Below, one piece after another: positions 1-12,631 of a stretch of 64,000 bases of DNA. Position numbers and translations under genes: made by a program. Below the pieces are notes generated by a model. The model saw only the letters and a program-made list of their open reading frames with translations. It did not search any database and was not told where the DNA came from. This stretch comes from Monilinia fructicola (lineage: Eukaryota; Ascomycota; Leotiomycetes; Helotiales; Sclerotiniaceae): NCBI GenBank assembly GCA_008692225.1, contig VICG01000008.1, positions 1,065,001 to 1,129,000 of the forward strand, given 5' to 3'. Within the stretch, counting starts at the first letter, position 1. Each line of letters starts with the position of its first letter.

Positions 1-3000
1 GCGATAATCCTTGATAAGAAGGACCGAACAAGCTGCCACTCTCCTGGGGCCCTGGATGAATATCGCTGGGATGCGAAGATCACTCTGCACTGAGTCTGCA
101 GGAGATAGTTTTGACACCAATCATGATCCAATGGTTAAACCTAATGCTCAATGACGATATACACCGAATCCATTCAAATGAAGGGCAACTATGGCCGGTA
201 ATCATGGAATGTTTGTAAAGTTTCGATCTACCTGCGGGTATTCATTCATGTAGGTAGGTAGAGGATGACTTTCCAAGTTCCAATTGGAATCCACGCAGGC
301 GAGAAGGTCGACTTACCGTGACTGTCTAATCTCCTCTGCAATGCGTTCTCATGGCATATTGCTACCTATTACTGAATAAAGCAAAATGGAAATTGGTGGA
401 GCCACTGGAAATTCTTGGTTGATTGAATTTAATCAATAGGCCAGGATACCTGCTTGCAGAAATCATCTCCGAGGCTTCCCATAGGCACGAGCCACGATAT
501 CCTTATCACCTTGCATTTGCGCCGCGCCGCATGGTAAGATATGCTATTCAATGCCATTACCTATAGAAAAACGAACACATACACATAATGCTGTACTGTA
601 CTGGACACCAATTCGACCAACATCGTTCGTTGTTGGGTTGTTGGTGATTATGGCACGAAGAGACGGATACTTACCTCCCCGTGATACTGCTCACACTTCA
701 GCCCATCTGGAAGCGAGAAAAGCCTCTTCGGGAGATCATCTACCGCCATATCAAAAAGGCTTATGAGCATCTGAAACATAGCAAGTCCTCAAGGCCACGG
801 AGAATTGATCATGTTCTGTTTGACTGCTGATGCACGTCGATAGATGGTTGAAAAATAAACGCGAAACGTTGTTAAACTTGCCGAGTTTCAATGACGACTA
901 TAATATACGCGATCGTGCTAATTGATTGATCACAATACAGCATGTCTAAACTCTACTACATAAATTCAGTCTGACATATTCCTTTTTCAGCCTTCGAAGT
1001 TGCTAAACTACTCCAGGTTTCTTCTCCGGAAGGAGGGTAATGAAGGGGCTTCGCGGCGTTACAGTTGCACTTTAGCGTAGCGATGCTTTCTGGGCGAAGA
1101 TAAGAACATATGAAAATCAAAATACTAACTGGCTAATCTTGGTTCTTCCAGTACCTTGGTATCTTTTGAGGCGTGACTCGATGGTGTCGTGCTTGTAAAT
1201 TCGATACACAGTAAAGAAGCTGCGGTCACACTACCGCTAAGCAATTGGGTATGGAAGAATCTTAGAAGGTTTACCATGTTTCTCTCTCTTCTGCGACGGT
1301 CCAACCAGCTTGCCAGATACGGAGATACTTCAACCGATGGTGTGTGTTCTAAGATCTGCATTATCCGAGGCAAGAGCGATCACCATGGCGTTTTTTTAGC
1401 TTTGGCTTCATTTATACCCCTACTGGTACTCATAATACTGGAGAATGAGGCCCCTGATACGATGAGCAAACAAGGGTATTCGAATCGACTGAACCCAACA
1501 TGCTGGCAATGGATATTACCGAGTCTCGTGTTTGGGTGGGTTGTTGGATGCTCGGTAAGAGAGGTAGGCACTGGAATTACGTGAGGTACTTCTTGTAGGA
1601 GTTGAATGAACTACTGAGGAGGATGAAAGGGATGATTGGGTTAAATGGAGTGACGAGTAATTTGTGTAAAGTGCCCATCTGGACAATGCCACAAGATTCT
1701 CGGTGAGCGGGAGTACAGTGGTTGATGATATCCAGTGGAATACTTGGAAAGCCCCTTCATCTTCTTATTACGCTATATGTACTACTTCGAGCATTTGTGT
1801 GAGAAAATCGTAATAAAATGACCGTAGCATGTCTTTCACTAATGCTACATATAGCTTTCCTTACTTACTATCATGATGAGTAATAAAAAACCATTCATTG
1901 ATACATACATTATGACTTTGATCCGACTTTTAGCTTGATGACAATCGTAGCAGAATTACGGTAGGATGCTCAATGATCTTCATAAACCTAGATTGGATCT
2001 AGATCATCCAGCCCAAAATGTTCACCTTTTGGAAAGCATATACTTATCTAATTCCCAATGAAGCTTTAACACCGAAATTTGTTTACCTTAGGTGTTCATA
2101 CGAAAGCGCTGTATTAATTGACATAATCCTTCGATTAGCAGGTGAAAATAGGGATCCCGACAGAAAAGTTAACCAAGATTGGTCAAGATATCGTTCTCGA
2201 ACCTCAAGCAACATCCCGTCTCCCTTGCGCCGGGATGATCATGATCCGACGGCACTGTACGTCTAGGTGAGTTCTAACGCAGCAAAAAAACATGGCCAAC
2301 ACGGGCCGTGGTGACGAAAAAGCGTGGCTAAAGTGTGGGCAAAGTGTGATTTGATCCTGAATTTATCATTGACAGGAGCACTAAGGTCCCACAAAGAGAA
2401 GAATCTCAGCAGAGACGGCACGGGTAGCAGCATTCTGGACTGTCTTTTCAACGAACTGGTCGATAATGAGGCAGGCTACTTGTTCTATGTGTTAGGGTCT
2501 TCGTTGAACTTGAACGGGCAATCTTTCAACAAGAACAACGCATCTCAATGGGCAATCAAACTTGACATTGCCATTGAAAAGTGTTATTGCCATAATATTG
2601 TATTAAATTACTTTCCAGTCCTTACCCTGACCTTGATCGCCTATATGAGTCGGTTCTTATGCCTGGACACCTCAAACCTAGATATCCCTATGAGTCCAAT
2701 TATCTACCCTGCTCATAGAGGAAACATGAACTGCGACGTCTAAACGGAAAAAATAATACACTGGCGGTGACTCTCTCAGCGGATAAAGAAATAACGGTTC
2801 TCATTGCTGGTAAACATTCATCACAGGGATGAAACTCTATTCGTAAGCCAGTCGGCGGGCAAAATATTATCAGTATTGCAGGAACTGTACGGCAGCATGG
2901 TAACCTCCAGTATCCCGTAACATTAAGATTGTTTCTCTACCGGCACTTCATCACGCCGTGTAACAAAGATAATCTCACTGCGCTGGCCACAACATTATAT

Positions 3001-4719
3001 TTCTTCAAGCCTCGACAGGCAACCTCGCTGTTTAGAGGTTCTGACGATATCGTGGGTATTCACCCAGCACAGTATTGGACTCGTCTCCATCCAGATGAGC
3101 GGAGGGGAAACCCTGTATCATATCATTGATCCCAACCTTTATCACGGACCCCTCCATTTTCCAAGCGAGCGTCGGCAGAGACAAGCAGCGGGCGATCGCT
3201 GGAACAACTGTAAGGATATTAGAGAACAAGGGAGTGCCTTGAAGCCGCCCTTCCAGAAAACCGTCCAATATACTCCAAACTGCCTTGCATTTTACTGGTT
3301 AGTTGCAACGCTTATTCGTCCCAAGCGAGCCGGATTGTGTCAAAGTATCACCAGTGCACCAGTGATTGATTCACTTGATCCCTCAAACTGTAGCATATTC
3401 CGCGAACAGACTCTTGAGCTATAGGTGGCATGATTCTTGTATGTCACGACCGTAACTTCAAGATAAGTTGGGGAACTTAGGGGGCCTTTTTGGCTGTGAA
3501 ATGCAGAGTTTGGCAGCTAGTATGCATATACAGCTACACCGGCATGACCTAGGGAAATACAGAACACGAAACTCATTCATCGCCCGAGTTATTCCCACGG
3601 TAGTTGCCAGAATAAGAAATGCTGTACAGTATTATATCACAGTATGTATTGCAAACAATGTCTAGCAAAATTAGGACCTAGGTAGGTTCCAGGTATACCT
3701 AACATCTACCTGTCAGAACTATGAAGGCTTAGGTCATACCTGGGAAGTCCACTATAATTCATCGTCAACCCTTCTAATGTTAACCTTTTCAGGCTTAATA
3801 AGAATCTTCAATCTCATAAAGAGCATTGCTCTGCTAATTTGCCGATGGAGTACTGAAAGAAGGGACTTACCAGCAGATCCCAACTTGGACTCACCGTTTG
3901 CGCGTCACCTCGTCTCATATCTTTTTCTTAGCAAGCTGTCAAAAAAACCTAATCCCAAACATGTTGAAGTGACAGGCAGGGTCATCCTTCAAAACCTGAA
4001 AAATTATGTCGAGAGAAGGATCCACGACATCTGAATTGGGTTATGCTCCGAGGCATGCCTGTCCGCATTAAACAAGCATCTTTACCCTAGCCAATCCCCT
4101 CCAATCCCCTCCACTTGCGGGTGCATAACGAAAGTAACGGTCATTGCAGGCATGAGACCCCCTGGACCCACCCTGGACAATCCTGGAAAATCATCCACTG
4201 CACGTCCACATCGAGCACGCAGTACCGGTCGAGCAATACCAAAAGGCGGCGAATTCCCGTAGACCAATATGAAGCCAGACGGTCGTCCGGATCATCCCAT
4301 CCATCGAGTATCATTATTTGTGCCAAGTTTGGGGCATCTGAAGTCACAGTCCCGGAAGGTAGACCCACACCCAATTTGTGACAGCAAGTGTTACTCTGGT
4401 ATCCTACCAGGATCTCTGTGGTGGATTCCGCTGATCGCCCACACCCACTACTGCCTTCGGGAGATCTGATATTAAATATCTATCGATCCCTCTCACTCTT
4501 CGAAAAGCCTTGTATTCGCAGGCGTGTCTCGAAAGCAATAGTTTCAGTCAGTTTATATATATCACCGGTCTAGCGAAGCCTACGAAAGCACTTCCAAGTA
4601 ATAATCTAATCAACATTCATCGACCTCTTATATCTACCTACTCATCGACTCCCTCTGTTGGAGTCTTTGCAACAATCGACGGTAGTCATCTTTAATCTTG
4701 ATCTACTTCACGTTGGGTT
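1..4719. other. Gene-free stretch, no recognisable feature
   Basis: I see no conserved coding region, RNA gene or transposon here. The open frames are short and lie on both strands, for example 1189-1584 (+, 131 codons), 2324-2743 (+, 139 codons) and 3095-3424 (+). None shows a recognisable domain, compositional bias or splice pattern. The last few hundred bases before 4720 are presumably promoter and 5' leader of the zinc-finger gene. Diverged transposon or gene relics cannot be excluded by eye. Confidence 0.5.
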
Positions 4720-5859
4720 ATGAATCTCTCCAGTCTTGTCCACGAACGAAGGAATCATCAACACCACTTCTCTCATTATAATAACACGCCAGAAGTCATG
4801 GCTTCATCGTTGGTTTCGAATCCTTATGCAGTCCAGCCTATGGCTCAACATGCTTCCTACGCATACGTCAATGCACCTCAACCACCGCCATCACCACCGG
4901 TGGATGAAACTTCAAAATGTTCCTTACCATCAATCTCAAGTCTATTAGGTTTGGCCGATGGGTCAAGTCCCACAGAGCAAGCTCAGCAACAGTCATCGCC
5001 ACAACAAGGTTAGTACTCTCGGATACTCTCATGGCGTTTCATATGATTGATTTTTTCCCTCAGCACCTTTGAAGGAAGAGTATAGACCTGAATCTGGGCA
5101 CTACTACGGTCCTTCCCCGTCAATGAGTTCTCGAGGTGCTCTTCCACCTACACCTCCAATGCAATCTGACGGCGGCTTCGATGGCAGACAGTCGCCATCT
5201 CAAGCATCTACTTCATCATATTCAGTAGTCTCTGCACCAAGCTACTACTTTAATCCTTCTCAGATATCGGCCATCAATAACATGGAGCCTCACGCGCAAC
5301 GCCAGCCAGCTCCCGCTGTTACTCGAAGGGTGTCAATGCCAGTGACTCCAATGTCATATACCCATTCACCATTCAATGGGTCCTACACCATGTCTCCAGG
5401 AGCACAGTCTTTGAACTCTTACTACCCAAGTCCAATTCAGGCGCAACCTGCTCAGGTTTCTGGACTCTATTATCAAAGGCCACTTCCTCAGGTATGTTTG
5501 TTGTGAGTGAGAAGGTAGAAAGGATGTGACTAATTCCTCGAAAGCAATTTCCTCCACCATTGATGCCAGTGTCCGTGACTCTGACTCCATCCTCTGGTGC
5601 TAATCCATGGCAACATCACCACTATATCTCACCTTCATCGGCAGCCTCATTTCCTCAGTCACAAGATAGATATATATGCCAGACTTGCAACAAGGCTTTC
5701 TCTAGACCTTCGAGTCTTCGAATCCACAGCCACTCACATACTGGCGAGAAACCTTTCAAGTGTCCACATCAAAATTGCGGCAAGGCCTTCAGTGTTAGAA
5801 GCAACATGAAGAGACACGAGCGAGGTTGCCACAGCTTTGAAAGTGGAACTATGGTCTGA
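4720..5859 (+). CDS. C2H2 zinc-finger transcription factor, FlbC-like
   Basis: Three exons, 4720-5008, 5064-5491 and 5545-5859, give 343 residues. Introns are 55 and 53 nt with GTTAGT and GTATGT donors; the second has a TGACTAAT branch-like motif. The first ~275 residues are low-complexity, rich in Ser, Pro, Gln and Tyr, as in transactivation regions. The C-terminus carries two fingers, about residues 282-304 (C-x2-C, H-x3-H type, starting CQTC) and 312-336 (C-x4-C, ending HERGCH), joined by a TGEKPFKC linker. This pair with a long disordered N-terminus resembles the conidiation regulator FlbC of Aspergillus and its Leotiomycete relatives. A DNA-binding nuclear regulator is secure; the FlbC assignment is from memory of the family and moderately sure. 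No phase break was seen. Confidence 0.85.
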
Positions 5860-8800
5860 GCGAAATTGTCTCTAGGGGCGGAGCCGAATAGCCCCAGCAG
5901 TTGATAATTTCACTGGTCACTAATGTATAAATATTTGGGTATTGTGTGGGATGGCTTTCCTTGATCACGATACCCGTCTTTTTGGTTTATGTTACTTGCT
6001 CTTGGGAGGATCTGTATATTTACGAGAGGCGTCTGGGAACACTCGGGGGTTGGATAATATCTGTGGTCCGCATTTACATGGGCGTTAATGGCTATTAGTT
6101 CCTCAGAGACTACGAGAGAACGGATTGATTATGTGAAGACCAAAGCTGAGACGAAAGAGATCGCAAGGTCTCGAGATGATTTCGGGAAAAAGAAAGATTG
6201 GGAAGGTGGAGGGATCATGAAGAGATGCTTGCAGGTCCATCACCATTCTCTAGAGAATAGACAGTTGATAGTGTAAAAGTAATGCAATCATGTCAAGAGC
6301 TCTTCCTCGAAATACCACTGAAACTTGCTCTCAACTTGAACATCGGGTCTTCAAAATTGTCCATGTCCATTCGAGAATATCTACAAGGGTCCCGAGGTAT
6401 TGACGGATATGATGTTTTACGAACTGCCGGCTTTTAGAACCAAGATCTCTGGATCTATTCGTTTCCATCGCAATTCAGGGAACGGATTACCCACACTTCA
6501 GACATGACCGTACATTTTACAAGCAACATGGGGCGCCCAGGCTGATCACAAACACCCCAGTCACTCTCGTCATATCCACTCCTCATTCCCTCTACAAGAA
6601 AAAAGATCACATAATAAAACACAAACGTAACGGTAGTAAAATCCACCTTCTCTCCACCCTTCTACCCTTGTCTTATACGCAACGTTGCTACCAAGCTTGA
6701 ACCTAGACCTAAGTCCACAGTAAACCTCAAGGACGTAAGTTGCAAGAAGATCCGATCTCCTGCATCTTGCGACAATCCTCCCACTTCCAGCGGCAGCCAT
6801 GGTCATCAATAAGCTTGCGCTGTTGCGGAAATCACTTATCCACTTCCCTCAGTTCTTCTCACCACGGCTTCGCTTTCCCCTTTTGACTGCCTGTATCTCC
6901 ACTGTAGTATTGGTATGGGTTAGTGAGCCTTGGTTAAGAAAAGTTATTTGCACTGCCCAGATTGGAAAAGCGTTCTTTGAGTTAGGATCTGCTTTTCTTG
7001 ACTCTGAACTCGAGTCATCTATGACTGGAAAAACCTAGCGGAGAGAGGAAGGTTTTCCAATAAATAAGATTGATTGATCATACGTACTCTCGGCACTGAT
7101 CTACGATATAGAGGGACTTCTGATCGTTGGGTTCACGTTGGCGCTTGGCTGTGAACATCAGAGTTTAATAGTGATGCGAAAAGAGTTTCAACGCAAGTGA
7201 GGGGAACCTAGGAAGCAAATCAAATCTGGTCAGCTGCGAAAGCAACGCAGTGCTAGCTTTGGTTACTGGCCGTACAACTGAGTTACCAGCATAGCTTAAA
7301 CACTAACTTTATTCTACAGTGTGTCGATGTTCTAGGAATGATGAAATCTAAAACTTGCAAAGAAGATACAGGCCATGTCTGGGCGATATGAGATCGGAGA
7401 CATGAGGATAGTATTCGGTCCTAGTTGCGTATTCGTTTACGGGCCAGGAAGTACGAGTATACAAGCGCGAGTACATATCAAAGTACGAGAAGTATTCCAA
7501 AATACAGCACTTGCCGCCGTTTCCGGGCTCAAAACCAGTTTCACCCATCGAGTCTTTTACCGCAACGAACCAACACTACTTCGACAAGCCCCATCCTTTC
7601 CCATCTTGCAGCTCTCAGACGCTATAGACACACTACAGCCGGAGACCAAATCATTGCACACAACTAGACTTCATCAACAACATTCTGAATCCACCGACCA
7701 CCCTCTCAATTCAAGGAACCCCCGCGATCCACATCCACATAATACTTTGATTACTTTTATCTCCTATCCGCCCGGTTCCTTGTCAAGACTCCAATTGCCC
7801 TGTAGACGTCTCGGATGTTTTCACTAATGATAAGCACCGTCGCATGTTCAAGCCATAATCCATCACACAGATCGCTTAGATTCTTAGACGACCTATCTCT
7901 TGCAAAAGCAATTCACTCACTGTCAAAGCCTAGTTAAGACTCAAAATCAAGGTGTAGTGCTTCTCCACTCATTAACACTGGTGGTAATCGAGGTTTAGGA
8001 TTCTCTCCATCGACACCCCGTAATCTTCATCCCTAGCCCCATGCCCGATTCCAGACGCCATGCCTCCATATCGGCAATAAGAGTCCTCAGATATTGTCCA
8101 TTTCATGATACACTCCCGGGTCTAGCATCATCCCCAAAAGCAATTCTTCCAGAACTTTCGTCAATGTTGACATCCATCGGAGATTTGCTAGGCCAGGCAA
8201 TCTATTCATCGAATCACACTTCGATACATATTAGAGGGTGTTTAAAGTTTCCACAACTTGTATTATGATTTATCCGCATTTGTGCTGGCAAATTGAATAA
8301 AATGCTTGACAGATTGATACCTAGGTAATTTAGACGTTATTGAACTGCTATTATAGGTGGGGATAAGGGGTCAAACCGCTTGCCAAGCATCCTGACGTTC
8401 ATCTAAGCCCTACAACGTGTCTGGAATTTTCTATACATGCACGGAGTATATGCCCAAACTTAATATTATTGTATTCCTCTTCCATGACATCAAATATCGG
8501 CGTATATTAAACAGTCCAGGAATCACTTCCCCAAAGAATTCAACGCATGCGGGCGTAGCGGGAGAAGAACGAATAAAGACTGCTAGGTAATTTAACCACG
8601 TGGAATTTTGCAATGAGTAAGGGATAAGCTTCGGGGATTAGGTTTCCTTTTTTTCATATAGATAAATATCTGGATATTAATTGATAATCACTGAATGAAT
8701 GGAGCATAAAGATGGATCTTAATTCCTATATATATCTATCCTATATATATCCATATATATGGAGATAGATGGATATGGATATGGATATGAGATTGCGGAA

Positions 8801-11800
8801 ATTCGTTTATGCTATATTGAGGAGAATTAAGATGGTGAGAGTCAATGAGTCTCCATGAGCGATGGCAGGCAATTAGACAGTTCTGATGTGCAACCCCCTA
8901 ACGTAAATCAACCAAGTTGCCCTCACTACCAAGTCACCGCCATTACTTGAGAAATCCCCACTACAATTGCTGCAAGTACACGAGTTCAAGCCCTAACGAA
9001 CGTTACCTAGCGTAGTGGTATATGTTTCAGATTATGGATCCAATGGCTCGAGATCAGCATTCTGAGCCATGACTCGCAAAAGCAAGCGAGAGTCCTGCGC
9101 GTAAAACGGTGAAGAATTTTTATGAATCGACAAGACATGACAACACTATTAAAATCGAGGAGGACCCGGCAACAGTGTCAACGCAGCAAAATATTTAACC
9201 CTGGCTTGTGCGGGTGCATTACAGTTTGCAATCCTCCTGGGAGGGACCTTGTTCCGATCCTCGTCCCATCCTCTCATCATGCACTGGCAGTAATCCGGGA
9301 TTTCTCGTTACTACGTGCGCCCGTTAACCCTCTTGTTGTCGTACTGAACAGCTCCTATGATCATGGACATTCCGGATTGAAATCTCCCTCAATTTCCCTG
9401 ATACTCTTACCTCGTCCGAACTCCCCCATATCCCAAGCGCGAAGAGCAAGCCATAACATACATAGGACATACATATCTCGAGCCCTCGACACATCCTCAC
9501 ATCATGCCACCATCCGCAAGGAAAAGGATTCATTCTGTGAAATTTAACATATAAACCGAGTTTGAAATGGCACTTCGTCCGATGTTCCTTCTTAGTCTAG
9601 ATATTCTCCGCAGATCATCGTACGAGATTTCTTTGACAAGTCCCGGCTATCAAACGTACCAAAGCTTTTTCAAGACCTTATTCTTTTAACTTCCCCCCAG
9701 CCACATTATTCCCAAATGACGAGTAAAATCCCTGGGGGATGTGTCGAAGAAGATCACGGTACCTTTGCCGAGATGAAATTCTGTGCCTTTTGGGAAAATG
9801 TCTCGAATGACCCCTGATCTGTGAATCCCGCATGCTTAATCGAGGTTATAATTACATACTTGGAAAGAATTTCCGGGACTGTTCTGGAAATTCGGTTTTG
9901 GTGAAACTGATAGCCGAACAATTGGAAATGATGTGGCAGTGGATGGGTACCGGTATTGAAATAGGGTGGGGAAAGATTCTATATATGTGTTGGTCCGGGG
10001 TCTACGTCATACCCTCTATGGAGCACATTGGCTGTAGTCTTCTAATACTTGAAGGTTGAAACACGATAGAATGCCGAATTGCGGAACAAAGTGTGGACTA
10101 TGGAGGATAGATCAGAACATTAAGCCACACATACTACTTAAACTCTTTCACTCAAGCTCTTGCAATGTCCAGGTAGATCTGGACGATAAAGCTATACCAC
10201 CTGAAATCTTTAACTGATACTATTAGAATGTTCAATCGCATCTATATATATATTGTAAAGGGGTAAAAAAAACAGATCAAATATAACCGAGAATGTCAAC
10301 ATTATACTGCCAGCTCATATTTTTACACTTTCCCGTGAAAGGTCCTATCTTGGACACAGGTGAAAGCAAAAAAGTGAAGGTTAGTGTGTAGAAGAAGTTG
10401 ATGTTGAATCTCAATCAGTCAATCTTACAGGTGACTGCTAATATGTAAATGAAATATAAATTAGAAATGTCGATTGCACTCGGATATGAACGTGATAAAC
10501 GGCTAGGCAAAACACTTACAAGAAGGAGATAGTGAATTCTAAAACTTGTTCCGGATATCCAAAGGAGTATGAGTCTAGCCGATGTAGCACGGAGTTGCTC
10601 AAGCTATGAGTAAGATTGGGTTTTATCTCAGGATTGTTCACGATAGCTTACAGAATAACTAAGATACTAAAGGGAAAACAATAAAAGCAAATGAAGCCGT
10701 AGAAGACTCAGCGGAGATGGTTGGTCGTCTATGACCAAAATGTCCTGGAAAGGGGTGATGAGGTGCAGATAATATTTCTCGGGCATCCAGCTGTTTTTAT
10801 CGACCATAATTATACATCCAAGAAGAAAACGTAATGTCTCGAGACTTTTAGGGCCTTGAAGACTTAGTTCTTGCCGCGTTGAACAACAAAAACTTCAAAG
10901 TAAGAATACCCATTGATTCACTACAAACACCAAACACAAATCTTCTCGTCATGATGTATGCGAACTAATGTCGGAAAAAACAGGTAATCTGGCACAACCT
11001 CCACTCCGTTGTTCTCATCCGAACGCACACGGCAACCAACCTCTTTTCCTGGGCACCAAAGCTTACTTGTTCCATCGTTCCATTCCTCCGCAGTGGATCG
11101 AGGCAGTGATTGAGATCAGCAGGTCAAATAACGCAGCAGATGTCACAAGCTGGTGCAGCGTCTATACACCAGCATATCGAGTCGGATTCTAAAGTCGATA
11201 CGTAAATGGATAGATCCTGCATGTTGTATATATTATGCCCCCAAAAGTCAGCTATAAATTCAATCACTTATTGCGTTTACTTTTGGGTTTTCTTTTCCTT
11301 ATGCTGTCAGTATTGATGTTAATTGGATGAATGATCATTCACCAAGCTTGATATGCCCACCAGATATATCTGGAGCCTTCAGTATACATGCTTCTCCTTG
11401 CAGGCTTCACCCTCACGAGAACAAAGTAATTAGTGGCCGTATCAGTCGCTTATTCAGTGATCTGTCTGCTCATGTTGCAAAATGCTACTTAAACTACCAT
11501 TGTGCGAAACACACCCTATAGCTTTGATATGAAGTGTCAGACTCATGTTATCTCGCAATAATGAATGGATGCGTACCATACTAAGAAACAATCATATGTC
11601 ATACTAAAAGCTTCTTCGAGACTGTAAAGGTAAGTAGACCTAAGTATCTTGATTTTGTGGAAGCAAAGTTTCCATGACCACTTGGGTTTGAATCTTCAAT
11701 ACTACTTGAAATATCCACCCTTTAATCTATAACCTGCCTCCAGAAATCTAGATATATTATCCTGTGTTTGTAAAAGATGTCTCGTGCAATAACCAAACAT

Positions 11801-12631
11801 AACACAACATTCAAGTCGATGAGTAACGATATCAAAACAATGCCCTATTTCTCACCCATTCTAACATCTGCTTCCCGAATACCACTCATAAATGAACGAG
11901 AGCATACATCAGAACACTAAAAACAAAGGAGAACTTTCACCTCACGCGCATGCTCTTTCTGGGCTTCATATCTATCATCCCCCCTTTTGGTATTGCTTTA
12001 ATTTCCCAATATATTATCTACAGGCTGAGAGACATTATCCAGCCATATGGCGGAGTTTGATGAGATCTCAGGTCACAAACAAAGTGCTTGCCTTGACAAG
12101 CTAACTGTCTAGAGATCAAAACTGCTAGATCTGAGAAATACTGTAACCTTAGACTGGACAATAGTGACTGAAAGCAATGATCTGAAGAAAATCTTAAAAA
12201 TCCCTGAAAACTTATGATGGAAGTGCAAAGGGTATTTGTTGACAGAAAGATATTTCATCGAAGTCGGTTTGATGATGCCAATACTTAGGTACGTAGTTCT
12301 AGTAGCAGATTTCCAAATAAGTTTGAATATCATGACGCTGTCTACACTTGAACTTCGAAATGGTAACATAACTCATAATTTGATATGGAAAAATATGTCA
12401 AGGTGCCCTTGAACTTGTGTCGTGAAACGAAGAAGGTAGATAGATCATCATGTGATACACAGCAACGGAGGCAAGGCTGAGATACTCGAGTAGATGGTCC
12501 AAGCTTTCAATTTCGTACAGCCTTCTTGAGTCGCATTTTGTAAAAACACCAGATTGCTCCCATACTAGGACAATCTCTTCGACGTTTGATCTACTAATTT
12601 CTCACTGGAAGACATCAAAAAACAAACAGTT
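5860..12631. other. 6.8-kb gene-poor region
   Basis: No gene is recognised. Short open frames exist at 6799-7038 (+, 79 codons, starts with ATG), 7375-7827 (+, 150 codons, overlapped by another frame and an antisense frame) and 9122-9547 (+), none with a visible domain. AT-rich simple sequence with ATGGAT/ATATCC units lies near 8725-8790. One copy of the TACCTAGGTA palindrome is at 8318-8327. The first few hundred bases hold the 3' untranslated region of the zinc-finger gene, and the last few hundred the SPP1 promoter. Confidence 0.5.

Noticed and set aside
1125..1584. Opposed frames of 82, 131 and 63 codons
   Set aside because: Mutual overlap, no domain, and composition like the surrounding non-coding DNA.
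8966..9070. tRNA-like fragments (GTTCAAGCCC; GCGTAGTGGTATA; GGCTCGAGATC)
   Set aside because: D-loop-like and T-loop-like words occur, but no set of acceptor, anticodon and T stems pairs; chance or a very old relic.
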